Source of the DNA: Colius striatus
Taxonomy: Eukaryota > Chordata > Aves > Coliiformes > Coliidae
Direction of reading: 5' to 3'
Length of the DNA: 64,000 nucleotides
Assembly (NCBI RefSeq): GCF_028858725.1
Contig: NC_084763.1
Span: forward strand, 22,129,501-22,193,500
A model generated the notes under the pieces. The model was not told where the DNA came from and searched no databases. It saw nothing but the letters and a program-made list of their open reading frames with translations. This document shows, piece after piece, positions 1 to 13,800 of this stretch (the stretch's first letter is position 1; each line of letters opens with the position of its first letter). The translations under genes and the position numbers were made by a program.

Positions 1-3000
1 ACATAAATCTAAAACTTTAATATGTCTTTAAATTAAAGGCATTAGTAAGTTTTGGACCCTCTGAATGCTACAATGCAAAATAATATTAACAAACTTAGTG
101 TTAAGCAGAAATCAGGATATGAAAACAAGGAAGTTTCATACATTAAAAGAAAAAACAATCCACCTCTAGCATACCTGGAGTATCTGGAGGGAGAAATACT
201 TTACTAAAACAGGGATATTAAAAATGATAGCCAAAGCCCACATTTTGAAGAACTGCATGCCAGTGGGAGGGTGCACGTGTGGTTAAGTGAAGCATGTGCT
301 GATGTTCTTAACTTCAAAGCAAGTACTTAAATCCCTATGGGAACTGTGGGCAGGATCAGCTACTGCTTGGGCTTGCTCAGAGACAATAAGCGTGCTACAA
401 TACCCCTTCTGCACAAGGGTGATTTTTATATTGCTGTGGTAGTTTGCAGGTTTTGTTCACCAAGGGGGCTACAGAAGGTAGCAAAGAGGCATCAATTCAG
501 TTATTCCCACTCCCCTTCTCTTTTTGTTTTGTTATCTGTACTATGCAGGCAAGAGAAGAGAAATAAGTCAATTAAAATAATAATAAAAATCCCTGTGCTT
601 TCACATGTAAGAGGTAGAACTGCCAAGTCTGAAGTGTCACAATTTAAATTTCATCCATGAAATTAAAAGTTCAAAGTGGTGTGGCTTTCCTGGCAAAGTA
701 TGTCAAAGCAGGGAGAACCTTCAGAGAAAAGCCAGCACATTCTCCACTGGACTGTATGTTGGTTGCCTGCCATAGAAGTCAGGTCTGATTTTTCCTTGTT
801 TACATTTCTATCACTTACAAAGCTTTGTAAGTTTTCTGCTTTGTACATCTATGGAGATGTGTTTCAACGTGACAATAACAGCTCTGGTAGCAAAAGAGAT
901 GACAATGGAAGGAAAGGAAGGGGTGGTAATCAAGTGGGGGAAGAGGGAAAGATAGCCAGGTAGGAACATGATAATGATATTTTCTGGTGTCTGAAAGGCT
1001 GTTTAAAGTTCCCTAAAGTTTTCCACAAAAAGAAATGATTAGAAGATCCAGCATATGGACAAACATACGTAGCACTGTTCTCTATAACGGCCCACACCCC
1101 TTTGCCAAAGCTTGCTGCAAACAACTGGAGTACCTTTGGGCATAGTTCATAAATGTCCAGACAACCAAGTGACACTCTTTAAACTATGAAACATTTTAAA
1201 AGCAAACAGCTGTAACCTAAATCCTGATAGTGCTTTACAAAAAGCTTCTAAGTGAAGGTATATGGTCCTTAAGTGCATTTGTTAAAGGGAGACCCATATT
1301 ACAACAGATGGGATGTTTCAATGACTCCTTAAGTTTACACTAAAGCACAAGAGTATCCAGTTCATATTCTACAATTGTAATGTCACAGAATTTCACTATG
1401 GAACTGAGTATGGTGTCTTAAAATAGCAGAAGGGGTATCAGAACACAGCTGGTTTTAAAAAATACAAACAAAATAAATAAAAGCTTCCCATTGCTAAGCA
1501 GAACTCGACTGAAATTTGAGAGTTCTGCACCAATGCCAAAGTCACTATATTACTAAGATGTGTGTGTGAGATCTATTCAAATATGCCAACTGCCATTATT
1601 CAGTACTAGATAGTGCTTCTATCAGATTGCTTTGGGATTTACCATGTCTCAGCAAGGATGCGTACTGGAGATACACCAGCAGTGTCATATGCTGTATGTC
1701 CTATGCTCAGCTATGCTAATTTCACAAAAAGCAGCCTTTACTCCCCTAGGGTAAGGCTGTGATTACTTATTTTGCCATGGCTAAGAAAAATCCCTGAGAA
1801 TATGCAACTGTTAGACACTGAAGGAAACAGGTAAAAGTATTTCTAAAGGAAAGGGATGCAAGACTAGTGCAGTTAAAGAAACCAAAGCAGTTAATGTAAA
1901 GTATACAGAGCAAAGGTGCTGTTATCCGAGAGTCATGTGGACCTCCATCAGTACACATACCAATTGCTCATAAATGTTAGCCATTAAAGAAAAAAAAACC
2001 AAACAACCCTAACCAATCCATGAACCAAAAAAACAAACAGAAAATACGGACCTGCCTTCTCTCCATTTCTAAATTTGAAGGCCAAAATTTAGTTGCTTGT
2101 TCTCCACAATTATTAAAATGAAAAGCTATCCTCTTTGTTTGCCAAACTGACACTGGAAGAAAAGAAGTGAATTGTCTAGCAGTGTTTTGCTTCCATTTGG
2201 TCATCTGGTCTATTGCATCCTTAGAGGCATAGCTTGGAGTTCAGCTCTGCAACATGCTGTATGGTTTTCTTTCTCAGTGGTAGTTTGACTGGAAAGATAA
2301 CATTCACAAGTCTTCAAAGTGCATAACATCCTGCAAGAGCAGTGCATGGTGAAGCACACGTTTTGAAGGCAAGGAGACACTGCTCAGTTCCTCTCTACAA
2401 GTCCCCTGTTTAACAAGCACTCAGGGGTCTCCTCAAGCCACGGTCTCCTAAGAATGTTCTCAAGCACCAATTTCAGAGTTCAGAAAGACCAACTTTACAC
2501 TGAAGAGCAAGATGAGAAAGCCTGCTCTGAGGCAGGATGCCATGCTGATTAGCAGACATGCAATGTGGACCACTCTCTACTTGTCAGAAGAAGGGATGGT
2601 GGTAGAAGTTAGTCACGGCTGAAGCTAGTGGCCAAGGAAGTTCTTCAGTTCTCTGCCTATGAAATAAACTTTTTGCATCACATATTGTGTCTGATGTGCA
2701 CTAACTAGTGAAAAAACAAACCAAACAAACTGAAAACCCCAAAATACTTCCAAAGATTTTAAGTGCTGAATATGCTTTCCTGCTACCGGAAAAGCTTAGA
2801 GGGAAAAGGAAAGTGAATTTTCATTACCTGACAGTTAATTTTTAGAGAAGAGAGATCCCTTTCTGCTCTCCCAATACCCTAGCTGATACTTTGTGCAAAT
2901 GTGGTCTCTATTACCTTTCCAGGTAGAACTGTAACATCAAAGTTTCCCACATAACAGTTGAAAACCTTGAGGAAACAATGCAGGGTGGAGAGTTGGTTTT

Positions 3001-3724
3001 TCTACTAGAGGGGTGGGTTCTTTGCATTCATGCTTAGAAGAAGTAGCCATCCACATCCAAAAGGCTCTCTGCTTCACTTTTAGTACTACAAGCAGTGAAA
3101 TAATTCAATGGAGCTTTGGTCAAAAGTTTTAACTTTGTACTCATATATACACCACTTAAATTAAGAAAATAAAAAAACCCAAAACTCCCCCACATTTGAG
3201 TATGTCTCTTTAAGAACGACAGACAGGCAAAACTCGAGGATGACAGGAACAAGAAAATCACATCCTTTAAATGCCTAATTAGAGTCAAGCTATCTTGCTT
3301 TATACAACAAGTGTGATGTTTGGTCTTTTCTTCAAGCATTATATGCTTTCATTAAAGCTCACAATATCAGGCCCTTTAGAAAGTATCAAGTATTTGGTGT
3401 GCAGAGAGGCTCCCATCACAGAGCAATGCAGGGCTGCAGGCCTGAAGTACATTCATTTTACTTACAACATGGGTCTTAGCCCAGCGAAAGACAGTACTTC
3501 TGACTCTGGCAACACTGACTTCTCTTATATATACACCAAGATTTATAATTCTAAGTACTTCATTAACACAGTCTTCTCTCCTCTTGCACATAAGTTAAAC
3601 TGAACTCTTTGTACAAAGCCATCTGAAGCCCTAGGTCACTACTGAGAGACCAGCTTGTACCTCCAATAATTTACAGTCAGCCTTCTAGTCATCAACACAA
3701 CTAGGAATTTTGTCCTTAACCACG
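1..3724. other. PLEKHA8 3' flank or distal 3' UTR
   Basis: AT-rich sequence with no supported coding exon and no recognisable transposon. Short ORFs on both strands show no splice context or family resemblance. It may be distal 3' UTR of PLEKHA8. Confidence 0.5.
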
Positions 3725-4666
3725 TCACTAGCTGAAAGGACCTCTTTATTCTTTTTAACAGCAGCAGTGTCAACGAGCACATTTTTAACTGTATCAGCAA
3801 AATGGGAAAAAGGGCAAATCTTACTTTCCAAATTTCCAGACACTTCTACGTCATTTCAGATTTTCAGTTTTGCAATTGGTCCAATGTGTAATGGCTCTGT
3901 GACAAATTCTACCTTCCTCTATGCTTTACTCATTTCATGTCCACTTCCATGAAGTCTCTGCCCATAACGGCAGCCTAGGAAGGACTTCAATGAAATCTGC
4001 TTTTTAAACTGCTAGAGTTAAATTTAAGCAATTTAAATTTAAAAGTAAATATTAGGTTTTCATGTGAATTTGATTTCAGAAAATCCTAAACCCAAAACAG
4101 AAAATGCCACCAAAACCTTAATAGCCAGGACAATGGACATCATCGTCAATCGCTTGTGTAAAACATTGTTGAAATTACCTGGGCTCTGCTTAAGTCTGTG
4201 CCAGCAAATTTCTTGCTGTCTACTGGCAGGAGCTGACAGGGCATATATGGGGAGCTGGTCAGGGAACATGACACCCAGTTTCCAAGGCTCGTTCCTGGGG
4301 AAGCTCAGACCACCAGCCACATATGCCTGTGTGAAGATCTCCCTCTAAGGTATGGGAGCTAAGGCCAAATTCTGCACTGTTACTTTTAGGAGGGGAAGTG
4401 GAAGCGCACAGGCAGGAGAGAAACAGTCAAAAACATTCATCACGGACATAGTTATGACCCAAAACGAAACAGTACCTCTGCATTTAAACACAGAATGAGC
4501 ATAACAAAACCATAAAAATCATACATACCTTCCCCACAAACACTCACAACACCATTCCCACCTGAAAAGATACAATGAACAGAAACAATGTCCAAAAAAA
4601 CCAATCGAATGAAATAAATCTTTGTTAACAGAGACGGTCCCTGAAGTTTGAAGACGCTTACTGTAG
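3725..4666 (-). other. PLEKHA8: PLEKHA8 3' UTR (proximal form, approximate)
   Basis: Follows the stop codon. The nearest canonical AATAAA on the minus strand is at 3745-3750, followed by TG-rich sequence (GACGTGG, TTGTGTTGATG), so cleavage may fall near 3725. The end is inferred. Mammalian PLEKHA8 has a long 3' UTR, and a distal form could run through 1-3724; a minus-strand ATTAAA lies at 16-21. Confidence 0.4.
3745..3750 (-). promoter_or_regulatory. candidate PLEKHA8 polyadenylation signal
   Basis: AATAAA on the minus strand, about 920 nt after the stop codon. It is the only canonical hexamer seen on this strand between the stop and the window edge. Confidence 0.4.
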
Positions 4667-4864
4667 TCATACCACCTCATCTGACTCCAAACCATGTACT
4701 TCGTAGAGAGTGTCCAAGATATTTAGCTGCTTTTCCATGGCTGGTAAGTAAATGTTGAGGTCCCTCTGCATTCCTTTGTAAAATGTTTCTTCCTGAGGAT
4801 CACACTCCTCTACAGACAGAGCTGCCACAAAGTCTTCGTATGTCGGAGCTGCCCTTAAAGCTAA
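4667..4864 (-). CDS. PLEKHA8: PLEKHA8 terminal coding exon 14
   Basis: Encodes residues 456-520, from [12 protein letters not shown] to the conserved C-terminus [13 protein letters not shown], followed by TGA at 4667-4669. Acceptor CTCCCAG. Length is 198 bp. Confidence 0.97.
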   Translation of the reverse strand, partial: LALRAAPTYEDFVAALSVEECDPQEETFYKGMQRDLNIYLPAMEKQLNILDTLYEVHGLESDEVV

Positions 4865-7800
4865 CTGGGAGAGGAACCAAAGCTTTTAGTTTTGCAAAAC
4901 AGAACAGCAAAAGAAACTCAACTAAATACATGAAAATCTTGTAAAACATTCCTCTTTGCACTTTGATTACACAGCTTTAATGTATTTACTTATAGGAAAG
5001 GTTTAGATTGAATATTAGGAAAAAACTTCTTCACTGAAAGGGTTGTTAAGACACTGTCCCAGGCTGCCCAGGGAAGTGGTGGAATCACCATCCCTGGTGA
5101 TATTTAAAAGCCGTGTAGCTGAGGTGCTTAGGGACGTGGTTTAGTGGCGGGCTTGGCAGTGTAAGGTTAACAGTTGAACCTGATGATCTTAAGGTCTTTT
5201 CCAACCAAAACGACTGGATGATTCTATGTGTACGTGCACATGTTATGATTTTTAACTGGGAGGGAGACTAACATTTTTTTAATTTTATTTTTTTAATTAT
5301 CTCTACATAGATCCCTAGTTTAAGACATTCAGAGAGGCTTGACTTTTAGGAAGTGTCTGTGTATCATATTTTGTACAAATAAACAGTATATGTTAGAAAT
5401 TAATTAAATACAAACTCCACATAAGTCGGGGAGCCCCCTCACACAGTATCACACACTTCAGCACTCAAGTCGCACTCTCAAAAAATTCTTCAGAAAGCTC
5501 TCCCCAACATCTGTGTTTATTTCAGTCAAAGTCTCTGTCACGATTGCCTGGATGAGGCCTTCCTTTTTCCTTTTCTACCTTCAGTGATAATTTCCAGTGA
5601 TAGACACCAGGGGGAGCTGCCAGACTGGACAAAAAGAAACCATTTCCTTTAGCCAACACATTGAACTCATTCTGTGCTAACTCTTCTTGAACGCTCAGAT
5701 CAAAAGACAGGTCAATTCTCAAAAAAGCAACTTCAAATCCTCATTTCTTCATTTAATATCCCTGCAAGACTATGCTAAAAAACACGTAACAAACAAAAAT
5801 GTGCACTGTCCTGTCTGTTTTGGCTCCTGAAAGCAGGTTCCACCCTGAAAATCCAAAACTAGAGTGATCACCTCAGCCCTCACCTTGGGGGAAAAAAACA
5901 AAGGTCTGACAAAGAAATCTATTCATTTTAGTGCTTAGACTTTTAACATAGTTTATTAATTACACATATCATAAGATCACATGCACAAGACCCCCAGCTC
6001 CATTGGCAACCGAGATAAATACTTACCGCAAAGACCCCGCGGACAACCCAACCGTGGTGCTGCCGTAACGTCTTGCCATAAGCGTTGTCTGAAAGGGAAA
6101 TAAAAAATAGATGTATGGCAGTTTGGCAGTTTTAAGTTTGCATCACAAAGACTTGAGAGCTTAGAAACAACTATTTAAGGATATATTCTTGACACTGGAT
6201 GCAAATAATGGCTATTTCTGAGCACCAAAGTTATGAGTGAAAGGAGATGACAGATTTGGGATTTCTGCATAAAGGCCTCAGCTCTGCTGTCAAATCTCCT
6301 TCAACTCATCCACAGCAAGTAAGTACTCCAATAGACAGGATGGCAAACGTAATTTTTATTTGACTAGCTGTGCTTCATTTGCTTCATCTAACACTTCTGC
6401 TATCTAGTTTTCACCTTGGTGCAAGTCTGAGAAAATAATACACAGGGTGAAATAATCCTGCAAGCAGATGGGTAACCAGCCTCAGTCAAGGTGGTTAGCT
6501 GAGGCATTGACCAAGAACTCTCTTTTTACATCCAAGGGTCAAGTTTTGAGGATCACTGGAACAGAAAACACCAGGCCTTTACTAAAACAATCCTCAGGAT
6601 CTCTCTTGTGGGTGTCTCTGAGTGTAGCCTTTGACAAAGGTCCTTGCTATGCTCCTACACAGCTCCAGTGTCACATACAAAACTTTCTACAGAGACATAT
6701 CTTTAAGTCATATTTTCCCAATCATTGTTTGTCACTGTCACAATTTCATATCCTCATCCTTCAGTTGAATTTTCAAGTATCTGATGCTGATCTCTCCCCT
6801 TTGAAGAAAGAGAACCTCTACATTTTGCCACCTTAGGTTATTTGCTCAAAAGCCTGCAGACAGTTATTACTGGGAGAGTATAAAAAGTTGGAAAAACACA
6901 GCCACAAGTTTTGCTGTAGTATGAAGTACTCCTCATCTATCAATCTAATGACTGGGGAATGTAGCTTTTCTATCTTTACAGTAGGAGTGAAAATCTATGA
7001 GGAAAGTATACAGGAATAAGAGCAATGAGATAAAGAGAAGAGTATTGTGTAGCAAATAGTGCTGACAAGTGTATTCTCTGCCATATCAGCAAACACAGGG
7101 GACATTAAAAACACCAGAAGTTGAAACGTTTGCTTAGATTTAAATGACAAGTAAACACAACTCCCTTCAGAAAGCTGTTTGTTCCTGAGAAGATCATAAG
7201 GACTGGTAGATAGTCCATCTTTTATTTTCATTTAATTAGCCTGGTATTTGAGGTTGTAGAAGGAGAACTTATACCCTATCTTTACTTAAGATTCAAATAG
7301 AGATTGTATTTAGGAGTTACTGTGCTAACAGTAAACCAAAGCTGCACTGGTGATACAGATATGGAAGAGTTTTTCAGGGGGAGAAAGGGAAGAAGTGAGG
7401 AAAAGTCGGCAGCATGGCTCTGCTGCAAATAGAGCAATTCAAGTAGTAACTCAGATCTGAAGCCTTCAGACTCAGCTCAAGCAGATGCCTTGACTTTCCA
7501 TAGTGTTTAACATCCACATCTGGTAGCAGTATATTTACAGTCTCCCTTCCCAGAGCTGCTTGCATACTTTGGTGTAGTAGTTCTTTTTTACTAATCCTAT
7601 AGGGTGACTGCTTAGCTTAAAAAAGAATTTCAAAAAGGCTTTAAAAAAGCTTTTAAAAAGCTGTTTTAAAGGATTATCAAAACATTAGACTGCATGCATA
7701 TGGTGAGGGTCTTACTGGGGAATAATCAAGTCAAGTCTAAGAGGGGTTTATTTCATTTTGTACTTGCTGTGGGCACTAGCCTGACTTGGTAAGTGTCAGA

Positions 7801-10800
7801 AATTATGGACTTGGAAAAAATTCCTTCTCACAGCCATACTGGCAAAGAGGTGAATTTGAAGAGTGATGGCCAATCTCACAAGGAAACAAAAGACAAAGCA
7901 CTTTCCCTAGATATGACTGTCCCCCTTGCCAAAAGTATGCCAATTAAAGGAATCTTTATCTCCTAGTAAATCAACATTGACTTGTTATCTAGCAACCTGC
8001 CTGAAGACAGTCATTTGTAAAAACTGTGACTTTAAAAAGTGGTATGTCTTGGCAATTACTTGCATTGTTTGTCATCAAAGAAAAGAAAACACATGTTCTA
8101 AACAAGGAGGAAAATAGTCAAGTATGTAATTCAGAAGCACACAGAGAATAAAGCAACTGGCACTTACTCAGAGCTGTTTGGATATTCTTTTCCCCATTCT
8201 TCACTTCTGTCAAAAACCCTTTCAAGAACTTCAAGCCTCTGCCATGATGAAACCATGAAATAAAAAGAATCCATGTTTATAACAAAGTAACCTAGAGTAT
8301 AACAAAGCCAGCAAAGTTGCAATACAACTCAGAATTAAAGTGTCATTTTCAATCTGAATTTAAAAAATTCAGTCACCTCCTCCAGCCTCTCTCTCAGACC
8401 AAAGAAAAACAGTTTGCTAAAACATCTCTACTGCAGCCAGAAATCATCTGCCTGATGTTCTGACCCAGCAGGTTGTCATTCACTGAAACTTCACTTTTAT
8501 AGGAAAAAATATTGCCTGTCATCACTTTTTCAGGCTTTTTGGCAAAGTTGCAGTGATACAACCACAGACAACACATTAATCTTGAACCTAGACAGGTTGG
8601 ATTGATGGAACTTGTAGAAAGCAATCGGTTTGCTCTATGTACAAAAGCTTGCACCAGCAAAAAGTTCCTCATTGCACCTTAGCATTTCATAGCATAAGCA
8701 GATACAAGCCCATTACCTTTTCAGCCAAAGGAGAGCCTCTGTAGCAGAGTTTCTAACTTGTGCTACACCTGCATTCACTTCGTGGAGCACTATCTTCTGA
8801 AGAGTATCAAACTCTTCTTTGTTGGTTATAAATTTCTGGTTTATTTTCTGGAGAAAAAACAAGAGGCAAACCTTTAGGCTAAAAATACAACCTATTTATT
8901 AGGACTCTTTCCTATAAAGCAATACCACAGATCCCCAGCTACATCACACAATCCCCACACTGGGCATGCCTTCCCAGGGCACCATCCCAGACATGTCTGG
9001 CTTGCCATCTGGCTAACACAACCAAAGAAGCATTTCAAAGGTTTACAAGGAAACTGCCATTTCTGTCTAATAAAATGCTTTATGTTCACGTGGCATTGGG
9101 AGGAGTTAACTCGACCTGCTCTTCAAGCAAAGTCTCATTTGCCCTGAGCTTCAAGTACAAACAAAATGACCTTTTGAAAATTGCTAAGATGCAAATTCTC
9201 AATTACACTTAGTAGTCATTTGCTTAAGTTTTTTAATGTATTCCCAAGTTTATACATACAACTCCTCACAAAAAAGCCAAGAGAGAAAATATATAAGGGA
9301 CAGATAAACAGATTCTTCTTCTATATTAAAGGAGTGGTTGCCTGTCACTTGACAATATTCAAGGTTTTCATATTTCTAAATAGCATTCTTCTCTCTTGCC
9401 ATTTTCAGTCTTCAGTGGCTACCTGAAGCAAGATAAGCAAATAACTGTTTCGCTTTGCACAAAACAAATTCAAGTGTATGCAACGTTCCTTATCATACAT
9501 TCAGAAGATACGTTTTGCTTTGCTTTATTTTTTTCCTTGAAAGAAAAGCTATGAAAAGTCTTTCTATGAATACACCTTGTCTCACAAGCAGCACTTCAAA
9601 CCTCTTCAGACTAGGAGATGGAAGAACTTCCAGAAAAGAACAAGGCTGCAGAGTCTGCCCTGGCATGCTGAGAAGCTGCTCTGTAAGGCATTTAATTTCC
9701 TCCTGCTTTGTTGATGAAAGAGTTTCTTTCCCCTCATTCTGTTTGTTCTGTATTCTAAAGTCAATATTGCTACCATCACGTCATGACTTTCAACCTATTC
9801 ATCTCAGAATCAAAGTCATATTTGTTAGGTGTGACAGATGTTTTACTTGGCAGCCAATCAAGTATTTTATAAGTTTGTGCACAACAACTGCATTTATTAA
9901 ACACAGTGTGTACTGTAAGAACAGAATTAGGGGCATTTCAGCACTCTGATCTGACAGATGGCAACATTATCAAATATTAAATACCCTTCCAGTATTGACT
10001 CTGAACAACAAAGATTGTTGAGATTTAGTGCCTAAAATACTTTTTATTTTAAAAAAAAAATCAGTGTTAGAAGTAAGCTGTTACCTTGATGTTACCCACA
10101 AAATCCATTTTAACAGGAGCAAAAACAGTTGGTCCCAGTTTGTCTAGGAAAAAAACCAAACAAACAAGGACATTTTAAAAATGAGTTATTTTCTAGTCCA
10201 CATATTATAGTAACCATTTCATTTGCTCCATTACCAATCCCTTCTAAACATGAGGAGAATAATAAATGAGTAACATAAACCAAAGTGTTTCTCTGGTGTA
10301 GAACCAATCGATCCCAGTTGGTACAAGTGTTAAAATACACCGCCCTACAATTTGGAAGTCTTCAAAAGGGTGCATGCTCACAGGGATCTCATATCCACTG
10401 TTAGATGCAGGGGCTGAACAGGTGGGGAGCTGCACTAGCTGAAGATAGAAGCCCTTGGAAAAGTCAAATAGCACAGCTGATGATGTGCTGCCAGCTGTTT
10501 TGGATGTGCAAGGCATCCATCTTGCTCTTTTGAGGGGAAGAAATTGCTATTCCACATAGACCTATGGATTTCCAGACAACTTACACATGAATCCTATCTA
10601 AATGAGAGTGGATCCTCTATAAAGCAAAGAGTAAGAAATATCTTCTGACACCAGTGAAACTGATTCTCCTGTTAGGAACTGTTTCTACTATAACACTTCA
10701 GTGAAGAAATGAATACTGCAAACCTACTGCTCCACCTTTTCTTGCAGATGACAGCAGTTAACAAGAGTCAGAAGAAAAGAAGGAGCTGCTTACCCAGAAC

Positions 10801-13800
10801 AGGCACAATTGCATAACATGATTCCAGAAACTCTTCTGTTGGTATGCCCTCCTCCTCCCGAAGTTCAATATCACTGAACCTGGTGTCCAGGAAAAACAGA
10901 AACGACTGTTACCTTAACTCCTCATCAAACTTCTTTTGTGCAACTTCTATATGAAAAATCGCATTTCATTTGAATAGAGGTAAAACTTATAGACAGGGAA
11001 CCACCAACATGGCTTTTGTTTCACTGGGTTTAAGTAAATGACTGCAGAAAATACACATTTGGTGGCATTGCAATTACAAACAAGGAAAAAAACCCACTCC
11101 ACCCTGTACAGCCAATTCTACAGTGGGTGTCTTCTTCAATTACTGTGCTGTATACAGTCATGTTGAATAATCTCAGCAAATACAGATTTATAGACAAGAG
11201 TCTTAAAAATGAGTCAATTAAAGGCTTAACAAAGTTTCAATAATCCTTTTGATTGAATCTGTAATACCTATTGCTCATGACACTGAAGAAGGTAGGAGTA
11301 TCATTTTCATTTCCGTCTTCTTCACACAGAGTCAATCCACTTAAAGAATTTGTTTCTGACTGCAGCAACTTTTGGGCACCACAGCTTTCTACAGCTTGCA
11401 GCTTGTTCTCTCCATCTTCTTTCATGCCTTGCATTTATAGGAAACAAAAGAAAAACAAAAATAGAAAAACAGCCACACACTCTTACTGTAATTCCTGTTT
11501 ATCAAGGTGCTATTTGAAGGAAAGCACTTAGATAGCTTGATCATGCGAGTTTAAAAGCTTTCCCTGTCAGCATCATGACTCTCACCACCTCTGTCGTGCT
11601 CAGATGACATTTCAACCAGTATCCTCCCCATTTCTTAGAGTCAGATAGACCAAGCACCAGGCTCCAATGCAAGTGGGCCTACACATCCTCAGAGAGGACA
11701 GCCTTATGAGAGAAGAGTGTTGAAGAACTGACTGGGTATAGCAGGGAGCAGACTCATCTCCTTGAAAGAAAGATTACTTCTCGCATGGCTGCAACTTCCC
11801 CAGGGTTGATTAAGTGGCACAATGCATTTGCAAAAGCAAAAGTGTTTGTTCCTTCTGATAAGTAAACTGTCTGCTTAGATGGTTATGCTATGACTTTAAA
11901 GGCTGCTATGTTCTCCTCAATTTGTATGAATATCTTTAGAGTTTCCAAGACAACGATCCAGGTGTCTCTTCCCCGCTGGAGGTTTACTTTATTTTCTCTT
12001 CAGGGTCAAACTCATTTGTTGCAAACAAATAGACCACTACATGAAAACCTCCAAAGGAAGACCAAAGTCTTATATAACCCATGTGAGGTAAGACCTTCTG
12101 ACCTCATGGAGAACTGCAGAGCACAAGTCAAGAAGCAAAAAAGATATTCACAGCATCTGCAATGTACAAGCCATGGCTACAGTGTATTTTCTTGCCAGAC
12201 TGTCAAACTAGCACCCAAGATTTCCCGGGAAACCTGTCTCTCCAGGATAGGAATACATTCAAGTGCCAGCGAGGATCACAGACCTGAAGCAGAACTGAGC
12301 TTCCGCTGAAGTGACCAAGCTCCAAGGAACTCTCTTCCTCCAAGTGAAGTCTGAAAGCAAGCTTGCAGCAGTCCCTGTTACTTGCAGAACCACTGAATAA
12401 GACTGGTTCTGGGTGAAAAGAACACTCAACCCAGTAACAGTAATGAGACTTGAGTCATTCTTCTCAGGGCAGAAAAAAGGGGCCTCAGCCATCACTGATC
12501 ATGCCTCATTCACAAGTAAGGTGACTGCTAAGGAACCAGAGTTTGAGGGATGCCACTGATCTGTCCTTCACCAAGACACACGGCCTGGTGAGCAGAGAAA
12601 CAGCTCAAGTCTGCAGTGACTCCACAGGAATGCCACACGTAAAGCCTGGGATCCCCTTAAATGTCACACTTGAACACTGTAGGCCCTAAATGACAAACAG
12701 AAACTCCTTAAGGGGCTTAAATGCTTAAGTGTTTTTAAAGATTGACTGCTCTTACTCAAGGATAAAGGGAGAGAAAAGTATGAGACGGGGCAGAGCTTAT
12801 GGGCTCAGAGGGAGCACCCAAATACAGCCATTGGCAAGACCGAGCCCCAGGCTGTATGGCACCACACATCCTACTCCAGCCTGTACTGCCAGCAAAACTC
12901 TGCAACTCAAATGTGTGTATCCAAGACAGAGTAGGTTTTTCTTTCTTTTGCACATGAATAACCTCAGCTAAGCAATACCAACAACCTGACCAGAACAAGT
13001 TTGATCTCTTTGCTTTAGCACTGTATTATGCTAGTGACACATACATGTTATTCTGCAGAGACTTATCACACTACACAACACCAACCACAGAAACAGGAAA
13101 AACTCCAAAGAGAACCCATGTAAGAGCAAAATCACCATGTTCATTACCTTGGGCTTCAAAACCTCAGATGATTCACTGATTGCATAGGTATGTTTTAGAA
13201 TAATGGCCAGGCAGAGAAAACTACTGTTCGTGAACAACACAGTCCATTCAATGGGACATGTAGAAAACATATGTTACTTGTATAGACTTATCAAAATTAA
13301 GTTCAGCTGCCCTTAAAAATATAACTACGTTGGATGAAATTTTATACTGAATTAGTTCAGCAGTGTTTTACTGAAGGCCTCCACAACTACAAGTTTCATG
13401 CTATTGCTAAGATAACGGGAGAAATAAGGTGTTTTCTAGTATATTCTTAATTGCTGAAAAAAGGTGAATTTTCCATAAAAACTTGTCAGAACAATCAAGA
13501 GTGACCACAAGATCAACTGCTCCCAGACAGACACATAAAGCTTCAACATTGTCTTTCTGACATTGTAGCCCTACATACCAGCAAAGGTGATGGAGAGCCT
13601 CTGGGAATAACCTGTCTGTCTACAGTACAAGAGCCCAAACACTGCCACGATGTATTGTTTCACATGTCAATCAGCATCTAGAGGAGTTTCCATTTGTCCA
13701 AAAAAGAATATTTAATTTTCTTCCCTATTCAGTCCCAAGTTAGCTATCAATAAGGGCAGGAGTTCTGCAGGCAAGATTTGACAAAGGGCAGATATCAGAC

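Noticed and set aside
2663-2668. AATAAA on the plus strand in the 3' flank of PLEKHA8
   Set aside because: No plus-strand gene ends here, so it is most likely a chance hexamer in AT-rich DNA.
9455-9949. 164-codon open frame on the plus strand inside PLEKHA8 intron 10
   Set aside because: No recognisable domain, no splice or promoter context, and irregular composition; consistent with chance.
11890-12309. 139-codon open frame on the plus strand inside PLEKHA8 intron 7
   Set aside because: No family similarity and no transcription context.
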